Assembly (NCBI GenBank): GCA_031771865.1 | Contig: JASISA010000042.1 | Span: forward strand, 1,481,501-1,545,500 | Length of the DNA: 64,000 nucleotides | Source: Nothophaeocryptopus gaeumannii | Taxonomy: Eukaryota > Ascomycota > Dothideomycetes > Mycosphaerellales > Mycosphaerellaceae | Direction: 5' to 3' | Shown here: in pieces, positions 42,938 to 52,715 of the stretch | Layout of the letters: the number at the start of each line of letters is the position of its first letter | How positions within the stretch are numbered: position 1 is the first letter of the stretch | Translations under genes and position numbers: made by a program | The notes under the pieces: generated by a model | Seen by the model: the letters and a program-made list of their open reading frames with translations, nothing else | Told to the model about the DNA's origin: nothing | Databases searched by the model: none

Positions 42938-44719
42938 CTAGCAGCCGTCCTGTTCCCGTATTCTTTTAGCGGCATGATGTGCCATCCCATAAACAACCGC
43001 CTGCGGATGACAAGTAGTCGGTTTGGGAAATGTACTTGAATCAACCACCCTCAACCCCTGCAGTCCCTTAACCCTCCACGTATTGCCATCGACGACCTTC
43101 CCCAGCGCAATCGTTCCGATAGGATGATGAAAAGTCTGCGCGCTCTGCTGAATGGCCTCCCATAGTCCCTCATCACTGGTCACATCTGCACCAGGGAAAA
43201 CTTCCTTTACGATTAAGGGGGAGATAGAAGGGTCGGACATAATCTTTCGAAGAGTTTTGTAGCCGTAGAGGATAGCGGCTTTATCTCCTTCGGAGCCGTA
43301 GTAATTTGCGTAGATGAGGGGGTAGTCGCGATAGTCTGAAGAGTTGAGGACGATAGAGCCGTAGGCTTGCGGTTGAACGAGGGCTACGAAGGGGCTTATG
43401 ATGCTGACGTTTGGTCCGTTGGGGAGAAAGGCGGCGTTGACGAGTTGGTAGAGAAGTTGACCTCTGTCTGCGGGAAGGCTTGTATGGAAAGTGTCGTTGA
43501 TGGATGAGAAGACGGAGTCCGGGATGCGGGAGATGGCGAAGGGGCCGTCGGTTTGGGCTAGGGGGCCGGTGTGGTATGTGGAGTATTCTTCTTGGACGAG
43601 GGATGCGAAGGTGGCGTTTGAGCTGATGAGGTAGTCTGTTTCGACGCTGTTGACGGCTTCGTATTCGAGGACTGAGAAGTGGTGGTCGTAGAGCGTTTGT
43701 CCAACTTCAGGGATGTCTGCCACGAGGGGAATGTTCAGGCTTTCGAGGTGAGCTTTTGGTCCTACACCAGACAGCATCAACAGCTTCGGACTGTTGAGTG
43801 CACCTGCAGTCAGGATGATCTCTTTTGCAGCGAGGATGTGTACGCTGTCGTCGACAGTGGAGTGATAGGTGACGTTTGTTGCTCGCGTGCCTTCAAATCC
43901 AATCTTGCTGACACGGGCGTCATGGATCATCTGCACGTTCGGTCGGCTTGCCATTTGCCAGCCATACGCAGGTAAAGCATAGCTTCGGGTCCGATTGGCA
44001 GCCTCAATAGCGGCTGGTCCCCATGTAACTCCTACGCTATCTCCGCCATTTATGTCGACCAGCGGAAGATCCAAAGCAGACTCCATGGCATTTACGAATT
44101 GTTGCTGCCAGCCTTCGAGATCAGTCCCTGCAGTAATGTTTAAAGGGCCGTTGCCATACGCGCTGACATTAACGTGCGGGTCGTATTTCAGCGCCTGATC
44201 TTGGTAATGCGAGGTCTCCTCGAAGTCATTGAACAAATTTTCCCATCGCAGACCGTCATCGCCCGCAATTTCCGCCCACTCGTCGAAGACTGATGGAGCC
44301 CCTCTGCAGTAGGCCATGTAGTTGACCGCGGATCCGCCTCCCCATGCGAAACCTTGCGCCAGACGTGGTGTCCTTCCACCCAGATTAGGATCTGGTTGTA
44401 CAGTGAAGTTCCAAACGTATGCCGAAATTTCAAGTTCGCCAGCTTCGGAAGGTGTATTGATCAAGGGTTCGTTGGTAGGGTCCAGACCAGCTTCGAGGAC
44501 TGTAACTTTGACATTAGAATTTCTGGAGAGTTGTTCGGCGACTACCAGGCCAGAGATTCCGCCGCCGACCACGATATAGTCGAGTTGGTCAGTGATCCCA
44601 TAGTGGCCTGGAGGGTGATGGCCCCAATTCTCGCCTTGAGGTCCCCAAGGAACCGGATCGGCTTGGGTTAGTGAGATGGAAGCCAAGAGTGACAGCGCGA
44701 TAGCTCTGTGTTCTCTCAT
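42938..44719 (-). CDS. Secreted GMC-family FAD oxidoreductase
   Basis: The chosen start (44719, MREHRAIALSLLASISLTQA) gives a signal peptide and 593 residues. An in-frame ATG lies 12 codons upstream. GMC features: the ADP-binding fold YIVVGGGISGLVVAEQLS, VTVLEAG, signature 1 around GGGSAVNYMAYCRG, signature 2 GALNSPKLLMLSGVGP, and the C-terminal His region HHPIGTIALGKVVDGNTWRVKGLQGLRVVDSSTFP. Several N-glycosylation sites fit secretion. Family members oxidise alcohols, sugars or aryl alcohols and supply peroxide, or act in secondary metabolism. The substrate cannot be told. The frame is intact and intronless. Confidence 0.93.
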   Translation of the reverse strand: MREHRAIALSLLASISLTQADPVPWGPQGENWGHHPPGHYGITDQLDYIVVGGGISGLVVAEQLSRNSNVKVTVLEAGLDPTNEPLINTPSEAGELEISAYVWNFTVQPDPNLGGRTPRLAQGFAWGGGSAVNYMAYCRGAPSVFDEWAEIAGDDGLRWENLFNDFEETSHYQDQALKYDPHVNVSAYGNGPLNITAGTDLEGWQQQFVNAMESALDLPLVDINGGDSVGVTWGPAAIEAANRTRSYALPAYGWQMASRPNVQMIHDARVSKIGFEGTRATNVTYHSTVDDSVHILAAKEIILTAGALNSPKLLMLSGVGPKAHLESLNIPLVADIPEVGQTLYDHHFSVLEYEAVNSVETDYLISSNATFASLVQEEYSTYHTGPLAQTDGPFAISRIPDSVFSSINDTFHTSLPADRGQLLYQLVNAAFLPNGPNVSIISPFVALVQPQAYGSIVLNSSDYRDYPLIYANYYGSEGDKAAILYGYKTLRKIMSDPSISPLIVKEVFPGADVTSDEGLWEAIQQSAQTFHHPIGTIALGKVVDGNTWRVKGLQGLRVVDSSTFPKPTTCHPQAVVYGMAHHAAKRIREQDGC

Positions 44720-45788
44720 GTTGCCAGCGGTGTCGGTGAGGATTTTCGTTGTCACACTCGTCCTCCTTTGAGGTTCTTATGGATCTAGGAGAGAATGAGA
44801 GTGTAGACACGAGAGGACATGAAGTGCGAGGAACCGGGGGATCCATGGAGTAGTCATTGGGAACCCTCGCGGCATTATGAATACCGCTCTTCCGACTCAA
44901 GTATACGATACGTCATCTGTGTATATTACATGCAGATCTGCCGCCAACATTGGTATCCGCAAGATGGAGCCATGCAACCAGATGCGCGGCTGCTGATGGA
45001 CGCACATGGCTGATGGGGCTGAAGGACGCTTCGGAAGCTTGTTTGTCACCGAGAAGGTCTCACTCTCAAGGTCGCTATTCGGTCCGCAAACGGTCCGGTA
45101 TGCGCGTGTGCTACTGATCGTTAAGCATCGTATGTAGTGAGTCAGGCCAGACTGACAGTGGTCAGGACTCCATGTTGTAGGAGTTGGAAGCGAATCGAGG
45201 GCGAGGTGGAAGGAGCGAGATCTTGATCTTGGCATGATCTCGGAGTTCGGCAAGCCGTAAGAAAAACGGGCTGGGCGGCATCGCGCTTTGCATCTTTCAT
45301 CTCTTTCACCCTCTTCGCATTGAGCCCATTCGAAGGACATTTCCCGTCCGACAATTACGCTGTCTCCTTGACTCTCTCGAGTGCTCCCGAAACTGCACTA
45401 GAAGCGGCGTCAACATGCTCATCTCCTTAGACGCACATCGTGCCATCGTCCTCGTTTGGAATTGTCAATATCCACCAACACGTCCAGTTATCTGCGAAGG
45501 GTGATGCGGAGTGTACAGCTTTCATCACATTGCTGCAGTATGATCCATCTCTGTCTGTCGAGAGCCACGCGCCTTGCCTCCGCTTAGCTTCTTCAGATCC
45601 GCCGCTCCAACTCGCATGTGATGTCTTTCAATTCGTAAGGCTCTCAGATCTTGCTTTCACATGCTGCATATTTGCCTCGAAAATATGATCTACTTCTCGT
45701 CAGACTCCAATACTTCCACATCTCCAATCAAACTACTTCAACAACGAGGTGTCTTATTTCAACAAAGCAAGAGGCCTATCGGAGAGTA
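44720..45788. other. Intergenic, no gene recognised
   Basis: The GMC promoter lies at its left and the promoter of the first repeat-containing gene at its right. Short frames such as 44897-45340 (-) show no motif. Confidence 0.4.
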
Positions 45789-46882
45789 ATGCCACGACAG
45801 CGAGTCTTCGCGAAGAGCAGCACCCTTGAACTTGACAACACCACCATGCCGAGGCATAACATGAAGCGGGAGGTCGGCTCCGAAAATGCGACAGGGAACC
45901 AGAACAGCGAAGTTCCAGGCACGCCTCTGCCCTTCACGGATTTGACTGCAAAAGGAAAGCAAGCTAGCCCAGCGCGAGAGGAGCTTCGCGTGAAAGCTGC
46001 CGATGGGGACCCTCAAGCCCAGCAGAAACTGGCCAGGCTGCGGAAAGGGCATCGAGCAAGCTATTACCGACTGAGAGATAGGATCAAAGCTGGTGAGCCT
46101 GTAGCCTTGGCCGTGCTGCAGAGACAGCGTGAGGCCAATAGACGGAGACGTGAAGAAGAGAAGGCCTACGAGGAGGAGATCAAATGCCTTGCAGCAGAAG
46201 GCGACGGAGAGGCTATCTCAGCGCTGGCGGCAATCAACGAAGTCAAAAGGCAGAAAAGCGAGCAGAAGGCAGCTCGTAACAAGCGCAAGAAAGGCGGCGG
46301 TTTCGCGGAACAAACCGACGAAGCTGGGAACAGAGACAAGCGGGTCAAGAGATCTGCTACTCCGCCAACTAAGGAGCTAATGGTGACTTTGCTGACTATG
46401 CCACGGATTTCTGATATGGAGGGAGGAGGAGACGTTCAATATCTTGGAGAAGACGACCATGACAACCGGGTCGCTGAGAGACAGCCATCTCCTGCAGCGC
46501 AATTTGAAGGTTCCTCGTTGATCATGATCACATCCACGAGACCGCTGTATTTCCAGAGCCAGAGAACGCCAACGATGTCCTTGCCAACATTGCTGCTGGC
46601 TTGGGCAGACTGGGAGGTGCTTCAGCGCCTGAACAGCCCAATCATCTGGATGAGATTGTCCATCTCACCGCGGACGAGGTCGAACCGGACTGCAAGATCA
46701 CGGGTCGCAAGTGCGCGGAAAGGCCGGCACCCAACCTGCTCGGCGGTCTTCATCAAGCCCAGGAAAGCGACAGTGACGAGGAACTGCTCATGCTAGAGCT
46801 GAGGAAAGTGGATTTGCAGCTCAAGCTCAAGCGTCAGCAGAAGGGGAAGAAGCAACACCAGGCCATCATCAAGATCGAGTAA
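45789..46882 (+). pseudogene. Hypothetical protein with short A-x-x-G-D-x-x-A repeats, frame change near 46510
   Basis: The start at 45789 gives MPRQRVFAKSSTLEL. The ordered part has related helical units: LRVKAADGDPQAQQKLARL, RIKAGEPVALAVLQRQREAN and IKCLAAEGDGEAISALAAIN, followed by basic runs (RNKRKKGGG). At about 46500-46515 the coding signal moves to another frame. The original frame degenerates to a random-looking tail ending at 46796. The new frame continues VDHDHIHETAVFPEPENAND...ESDSDEELLMLELRKVDLQ and ends at 46882. No intron in correct phase connects them, so a small indel is likely. Function is unknown. The neighbour at 47273 has similar repeats and probably belongs to the same family. 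Confidence 0.52.
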
Positions 46883-47272
46883 TGAGGGTAGGGCAGAGAC
46901 TAAGACTACCTTACGGACGGCAGGCATAAACAAAAGTCATTCCCTAGGCAAGGTAGGTAGTATTGGAGAAGTAATGAACCTGCCTTGACATGTAAGTGCG
47001 CTTTCCCAAAGCCGTCGCGACTTCACTTTCACATGCGCATAGCCCTGCTGCATGACATCGCACCTGCACACATCACTTGCACTGCCGCCTGAGCGCGTAA
47101 ACAGACGCGCGACTTGCTGCCTCACATGCACTTCAGTCCCCCTTCCTCATCACATGCGTGCAGGCCCTGACCAACCAACCCCTGCACCACTCTCACTGCT
47201 TTACTTGTTCACATCCACACTCCACAGCTCAATGCACTGAACTAAGCTCGACTCCACAATCACGACGCCGCC
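46883..47272. other. Intergenic between two related genes
   Basis: A 390-bp spacer holding the probable promoter of the gene at 47273, with CA-rich stretches and ACATCACTTGCA-like text. No gene was seen. Confidence 0.45.
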
Positions 47273-48589
47273 ATGAACGCAGACAATGCTACGCAGACTC
47301 CTCCGCCGTTCCGCGATGCCTCTTGGGGCGCCATTCACATGGGCCCAGCAACGGCCCGAGAGGACTCAAACGCCACCGCAAAGAGCCGTGCTGACTCCGC
47401 TACGCCACAGGGCATCCATCCGCCATTGGCTTTAAGCGAGCCACTGCCAGAGCTGACTCCAGAATCTCACAATGGCGAAGAAGATCTCAAGGCAGACCCA
47501 AGCAGCACCAATGATGAAGTCATTGGGTTCAGCCATGGCCAACTACCGACCATGCGAGACGGAATCCGTCACATGTTCAGAAACAAAATCTTCGGCAGAT
47601 CCCCCTCTGACATCGACGACGACGACCACGGCTCAAAAGACAACCCCATCGACATCGATGAAGGCCGAAGCTACTCGCCAGATCCACCCAAGCCTAAGGG
47701 TCCCAAAGGCCGCTCTCTCGGCGAGAACAGCAGCAGACCCATCAAAGAAGCCCGCGCGGCAGCCAGCCGTGGTAACCTCGAAGCCGCATTCAAGCTCGGC
47801 TGGTCCGTCGAGCGCCTTACTGAAATCTACAACCGACAGAAAGCTGAGCGCGGCATTCCCGTCAATCCAGGAGATCCAATCGATGATCCGAAGCTGCTTG
47901 CTAAGATTGAAGAGCGTAAGGCTCATCAGCGCGAGACGACGAAGAGACGCTCTGACAAGCTAAAGGCTCGAGCAGCGCAGGGTGATTTTCAGGCTGCGAA
48001 GAGACTGGGGCTGGGCAAGAAGACTATGCAGTCGCTTTTTCCGGAGTTGAGGGAGCTGGGTATTGATGATGTGCAAACTCCGCCAAGCAGAGGCAGGAGT
48101 CCCACAGATCCGTTCGATTTCGATATGGACTCCAAGGAGTACAAGCGCTTTGGCAAGGAACCAGTTCAAGACCATATGGGAAGACTATTCTTCGCTCAGC
48201 CTGCCATGCAGTTCCAGCAACCGGTGCAGCATCCAGGTTTCGGCCACGGCTATCCCATGCCCATGATGCCAGAGCAAGCTCACTCGTCGTACCCCATGCC
48301 ACTCTCGCCATGGCACGAGAACGAGAGAGCTCTGCGCTCGTCGCTCCAGGAGGCGAAGCGGATGGCTCTCGTTGTCAATCAGAGAGTCCAAGACCTCACT
48401 GAGAATCTGAAGCGTCACCAGGCGTTCAAGGAGAAGGTTGGCTTGGCGATGTATGAGCTTGCTTCGGGAAGAGATCTCAACAGAAACGCCAAGAGCCAGG
48501 CTCCTCAGAGTGATGCTGGAGATAGGAAGTGGACCTTCGTTCAGGAGGATGGCCTCGACGATGACATGGAGATGGACTCGGAGGCATGA
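47273..48589 (+). CDS. Hypothetical protein with A-x-x-G-D/N-x-x-A helical repeats
   Basis: An intact single exon of 438 residues begins MNADNATQTPPPFRD. The N-terminus is polar, with an acidic patch (DIDDDDHGSKDNPIDIDEG). The centre has helical repeat-like units: IKEARAAASRGNLEAAFKLG and LKARAAQGDFQAAKRLGLGK, separated by a charged helix (AKIEERKAHQRETTKRRSDK). Then come a Met/Pro/Gln-rich segment and a C-terminal coiled coil (ENERALRSSLQEAKRMALVVNQRVQDLTE). There is no signal peptide. The 'KxRAAxGDxxAAxxLG' units echo those of the preceding gene. The acidic and basic blocks suggest a nuclear or nucleic-acid-associated role, but no known domain was recognised. Confidence 0.75.
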   Translation: MNADNATQTPPPFRDASWGAIHMGPATAREDSNATAKSRADSATPQGIHPPLALSEPLPELTPESHNGEEDLKADPSSTNDEVIGFSHGQLPTMRDGIRHMFRNKIFGRSPSDIDDDDHGSKDNPIDIDEGRSYSPDPPKPKGPKGRSLGENSSRPIKEARAAASRGNLEAAFKLGWSVERLTEIYNRQKAERGIPVNPGDPIDDPKLLAKIEERKAHQRETTKRRSDKLKARAAQGDFQAAKRLGLGKKTMQSLFPELRELGIDDVQTPPSRGRSPTDPFDFDMDSKEYKRFGKEPVQDHMGRLFFAQPAMQFQQPVQHPGFGHGYPMPMMPEQAHSSYPMPLSPWHENERALRSSLQEAKRMALVVNQRVQDLTENLKRHQAFKEKVGLAMYELASGRDLNRNAKSQAPQSDAGDRKWTFVQEDGLDDDMEMDSEA

Positions 48590-48737
48590 GGTTTAAGGCG
48601 TGCTTTCCATCGGAGGAATAGGCAGGCTGCGTTCGTTTTCTTCTGACATATTATGCATCTGGGATATCCGACAGCAATGTACAATGCACATAGAAAGTAT
48701 GCAACGGCGAATCGAAAAGTTGAAGATGGCCTGTGTT

Positions 48738-49790
48738 CTACAGCTTACTCCTCGCCCCTCCCAGATACTCCTGCTGCGTCTTCAAAACATCCACACACTC
48801 GCCCACCATCTCCTCCAAAATCGCCCTGGCCGGTTTAATCTCTGTAATAGCCCCAGCGACTTGTCCCATCAAATATGGTATATCAACCTCTTTATCCTGG
48901 TCCATATCTTGCGCCAGCGGAACGATCCCCTGATCACATAATCTCCTGACTTCTTCGGGTCGATCGACTTCCCAGGACTTGATGTATTCGTTCATTCTTA
49001 CACGGAGAGGACGGCCGGATACGACGAGTGTGCGAAGGGTATCTTCGAAAGCGGCGGACACGACGGCTTCTTTGTGCAGTTTTGAACAACCTGCTTCTTC
49101 AGATGCGACGAAACGCGTTCCGACCCAGGCGCCCACAGCCCCGAAACTCAACATGGCAGCCAGACTCCGTCCGTTGTAGATACCCCCGGCAGCAATTACC
49201 ATGGCTGGTTTGCCTGTCAGAGGACTCTTATACTGTCTCGCTACATCCACCACTGACGGAATCAGAATCGACGTGGCTATGTCGCCTGTATGGCCGCCTC
49301 CCTCGCCTCCCTGCGCACATACAATATCCACGCCTGCTTTTAGAGCTTTATGAGCGTGTTTCGGGTGGCCGACCATATTCATCACATAAATCCCCGCATC
49401 GTGAAGGCGGGAGATTACGTGTGGAGGGGGGACGCCGACGGCTGACACGAAGAGGCTCGCTTTCTCCTCTATAACGACGGATATGAGGTCGTCGAGTTGG
49501 CCGTGGGTGTAGTCATGATTCGTCTTCCTCGCGCTACCACCGACTTGTGGAAGGGCGAGATCCACACCAAACGGAAGGTTTTTATCCGATAGATTTTCTT
49601 TTATCTCGTGTATTATACTCCGCATCTGGTCGGGTGTGTAGCCTAGTCCTCCTATGACGCCTAGGCCTCCGGCATTGGAGACGGCCGCTGCCAAAGGACC
49701 GGAGGATGTACGTGCCATGCCGGCGAGGATGACTGGGTATTCGATTCCGAGGAGGTCGCATATTGGTGTCTTCAATGTTGGGCTGGCCAT
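48738..49790 (-). CDS. Nitronate monooxygenase (2-nitropropane dioxygenase family)
   Basis: The start at 49790 (MASPTLKTPICDLLGIEYPV) gives 350 residues, the family's usual length. An upstream in-frame ATG (49964) would add 58 residues of unlike composition. It is an FMN-dependent TIM-barrel enzyme that oxidises toxic nitronates to aldehydes and nitrite. Motifs: PVILAGMARTSSGPLAAAVS, NAGGLGVIGG, PFGVDLALPQVGG, VCAQGGEGGGHTGD, VIAAGGIYNGRSLAAMLSFG and GAVGAWVGTRFVASEE. The QGGEGGGHTG loop contains the catalytic-region His and the phosphate-binding glycines. There is no membrane or export signal. It is tandem with the NADH dehydrogenase gene upstream on the same strand. Confidence 0.94.
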   Translation of the reverse strand: MASPTLKTPICDLLGIEYPVILAGMARTSSGPLAAAVSNAGGLGVIGGLGYTPDQMRSIIHEIKENLSDKNLPFGVDLALPQVGGSARKTNHDYTHGQLDDLISVVIEEKASLFVSAVGVPPPHVISRLHDAGIYVMNMVGHPKHAHKALKAGVDIVCAQGGEGGGHTGDIATSILIPSVVDVARQYKSPLTGKPAMVIAAGGIYNGRSLAAMLSFGAVGAWVGTRFVASEEAGCSKLHKEAVVSAAFEDTLRTLVVSGRPLRVRMNEYIKSWEVDRPEEVRRLCDQGIVPLAQDMDQDKEVDIPYLMGQVAGAITEIKPARAILEEMVGECVDVLKTQQEYLGGARSKL

Positions 49791-50283
49791 GGTGGGCAGC
49801 GGGATGAGGTGAGGAGCTCGGGGTTGGTGTTTGGGAAGCTCGTTGGTCTCGCTCGGTGAGATGAGGAGTTGGCGGCTCAAGGCGGAATCCAAAGTCGTCT
49901 GTCCCAGCACAGTAGTGGATTTCCGATTCTTGTAGACATGTCGACGTCTGGACAAGCGAGTCAAGGTGGTGTTGATCTTGCTCGGTTGGCAAAGCTGTCT
50001 TTGTGCCGAAAGTCAATTGCCGGGCGGAGGATCCACACCGAGGCTCTCTGCTGCTGAATGCCAAGCCAGTGACAAGGTACAAGCGAATGCTCTCGTGCCT
50101 GGCGACTTTGACGATTCAATACTCTGTGTTCGACAAGTCGAAGAGATGACAAAATTTCAATGATCTCACCACCAAAGTCTTTCTCGACTGCCTTTCACTG
50201 TTGTACGCCGAGAGAAGACGCCTTCACCCATGCCCCATCTGTGCTATGCAGGACTCCCATCCTTTCAATCAATGGTATCAATG
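49791..50283. other. Intergenic, nitronate monooxygenase promoter
   Basis: A 493-bp spacer between two minus-strand genes. It holds the 5' region of the monooxygenase and the 3' flank of the dehydrogenase gene. Nothing else was seen. Confidence 0.45.
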
Positions 50284-51855
50284 TCAAAACCTCGAAATAT
50301 CCCTCCCAAATATCCAGTTAATGCTCCAATATATCGGCACCAAGATTTTATTCCTCAAACTGACAGTCTTCGTCAGATACGCTCCTCGCCAAATCATCCA
50401 GGCAATCCGTCCACTAATGTCTGGGCCACTACTTTGTAAGATAGCCTTCTTATTCCCAATGTACGCCATCACGCCCAAGTCCTTATACTCAAACTTCTTC
50501 TGCTCAATATCGCTTTTGTTGAGACGCTTCGCGAGCCATTTCGCCTTTTGAGAAGCGACTTGTGCTGTGGCTGGGTAAGCCGTGCCTTCGAGAGTCGCGC
50601 AGTCGCCCAGGGCGTAGACATCGGGTACGGGCTTATCGTCGGCGTCTTTGACTTGCAGTTGCGCGTCGGTAACGATTCCGCCGTTTCGCTCGTGGTGTAT
50701 GATTTTATCTTTCAAGGCATTCTGGACAAATGGGTTCATCATGAGACCTGTTGACCAAACACACATGCCAATCCCGATTTCGCCTTCTTCTTTGATCTTT
50801 ATTGTGTAGACCGAGGTTCCATCTTTAACGCCCGGTGCTTGTTCGTTGCCGGTTGGGACGCCTGGACGAAGCTCCTCTACGTGATGATTGGTTTTGATAG
50901 CAATGCCTCGTCTCGAGAAGGTCTTCATTGCGTATTTGGACAAACTCTCATCGAACATGCTGAGGACTTTGGGTGCGACATCGTAGACAGTGATCTTGAC
51001 GTATTTGATCAACTCTGGGTAGAGTCTCTTCATGTCCTCATAGATCATGTCGTAGAGCTCGGCAGACCATTCGATTCCGGTTGGCCCACCTCCGACGACA
51101 GCGAAGTTGAGGAGCATCTTTTTGATCTCCTCTGGTGTTGTAGGGAGTGCTGCCACTTCAAAGCAGGAGAGCAATCGATTCCGTATTCTTCTCGCGTCAC
51201 CCACATCTTTCAAAAAGTATGCGTTCTCTCTTACGCCCGGTGTGTTGAACGTCTGAGCGTAGCAGCCTACGGTGACGACCAACTTATCGTACTTGAGATC
51301 AAAAAGCTCGCCTTTCTTCGCTCTTACAGACAGAGCTTTGTTTCGCTGCTCTTGCGTCTTGTTCTCATTCGGTCCAGGTGTCAGTGCTTTCGAAGGTACC
51401 GGGTCTTCAACCGACTCTTCAATTGATAACACCTTGCGGTCAAAGTCGACCGCATCTGCCCAGCCCTGAAAGTACTCTGCTCCGACCCCTCGCCCTCGAA
51501 ACGATCGTACGGGTTCCAGGGTTGTTCGAAACTCGAGTGTACCCACTGATGTCCCAGCAAGTAAAGGTGTGAAGACGAAGTAGGACCTGGGACTGACAAC
51601 CACGATCTGGTATTTTTTCGCGTCCAAGTCTCTTGAAAGTGTGAAGCCTCCCCATCCTGAGCCTAGCACCACTATTCGCTCTCTATTTCTTCGACTCGCA
51701 TCCAGCTGTTCGATGGTGTATTTCCTCTTTCGTATCGCGTTGAAGCTCGTCGTCCCGGCAGGTGTGCTCGAGCAAAGCCAATGCGGCGCGAGACCGCGAA
51801 CAGCCGCTCGCTGCACACACAGCATAGTGACTGGTATGTATTGGGTCCTAATCAA
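50284..51855 (-). CDS. Type II (rotenone-insensitive) NADH dehydrogenase, mitochondrial
   Basis: A single exon of 523 residues; a second ATG (51825, MLCVQRAAVRGLAPHW) may be the true start. The Arg/Ser-rich N-terminus fits a mitochondrial presequence. Two Rossmann folds are present: RIVVLGSGWGGFTLSRDLD for FAD and FAVVGGGPTGIEWSAEL for NADH. VVVSPRSYFVFTPLLAGTSVGTLEFR and PDVYALGDCATLEGTAYPATAQVASQKAKWLA (in pieces) are classic NDH-2 blocks, and the end IYWSINWIFGRDISRF is the amphipathic membrane-binding tail. It passes electrons from NADH to ubiquinone without proton pumping. No EF-hand insert is present, so the calcium-regulated external form is unlikely. Whether it faces matrix or intermembrane space cannot be told. 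Confidence 0.94.
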   Translation of the reverse strand: MIRTQYIPVTMLCVQRAAVRGLAPHWLCSSTPAGTTSFNAIRKRKYTIEQLDASRRNRERIVVLGSGWGGFTLSRDLDAKKYQIVVVSPRSYFVFTPLLAGTSVGTLEFRTTLEPVRSFRGRGVGAEYFQGWADAVDFDRKVLSIEESVEDPVPSKALTPGPNENKTQEQRNKALSVRAKKGELFDLKYDKLVVTVGCYAQTFNTPGVRENAYFLKDVGDARRIRNRLLSCFEVAALPTTPEEIKKMLLNFAVVGGGPTGIEWSAELYDMIYEDMKRLYPELIKYVKITVYDVAPKVLSMFDESLSKYAMKTFSRRGIAIKTNHHVEELRPGVPTGNEQAPGVKDGTSVYTIKIKEEGEIGIGMCVWSTGLMMNPFVQNALKDKIIHHERNGGIVTDAQLQVKDADDKPVPDVYALGDCATLEGTAYPATAQVASQKAKWLAKRLNKSDIEQKKFEYKDLGVMAYIGNKKAILQSSGPDISGRIAWMIWRGAYLTKTVSLRNKILVPIYWSINWIFGRDISRF

Positions 51856-52715
51856 GCAGCAACAATCGTCACAATTGTTTAGGTCAGAAACAAAGATCGA
51901 CTGCTTAGACTGCGTCTGACATCACCGCCAGTGCGGCTGCCATCACACTGCGGAAGAAAGCGGAACTGGACTCTCTCCGGCGAGAGAAGTCCTTGACCTA
52001 CCTACCTGGAGACTCATACAAAGCCGGCGCATAGTCTGTGAGTGTATATGTGTCTCTCATACGATTTCTGGTTTGGCATCGTATGTTGGCGCCCCGAGAA
52101 AGAAGCTGAGGCTCTGGACGCGATCGGCAGACGACCTCCCCATCTTCTCGGGGCTAGTTCTACTCAGCGCGCGACTCCATCGCCTGCGGGGAGAGGATTG
52201 CATATGCCGTCTGCGACGGAAAACCGAAGGCGTTCGGGGAAGGTGAAAGAGGTGCTCAAATACTGCTCTTCACCATTCTTGACGCTTGTCCAGCGTAAAG
52301 ACCGAAGTGACGGCCGAACAGCGGAGCAAGTGGAGGGCATCGTTCTCTGTTTAAATAGGCCACCGATTACGAGTTGCCTGATATTCACTACGAGTTGCCT
52401 GATATTCACATGAGGAGAGTCTGCCGCTAGGTCAATATTTGGTCTAGATCCTACTCAATGCGGTCAGCTTTCTATAACCGAACGCTCTTGCCGTTGACAC
52501 GGGGAACAACTTTCTTACGGTCTCACTTACATGCCGCATCCTTGACATTGACGGCAGTCGAACAGCTCATGAGGCAGCCTTACATATAAGCTGTGTCTGG
52601 GGAACTTCTAGGTCTCTCAAGTACATACACATGTATCGTAGGTGACTATCTCTTGAGACCTTCTAAATAAGAGTCTATCTCTTCCTCAGCATCACGGTAG
52701 CAGAGAACAGCAAAG
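51856..52715. other. Intergenic, divergent promoter region of NDH-2 and FAD monooxygenase
   Basis: An 860-bp spacer between divergent genes. A 123-codon frame at 52042-52413 has no motif and includes a tandem duplication, so it is probably not coding. Confidence 0.45.
52368..52409. repeat. Perfect 21-bp tandem duplication
   Basis: TACGAGTTGCCTGATATTCAC occurs twice head to tail with no mismatch (listed here as its full unit minus nothing but split for reading: TACGAGTTGC and CTGATATTCAC). It lies about 310 bp upstream of the FAD monooxygenase start. A recent slippage event is likely. Confidence 0.9.
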
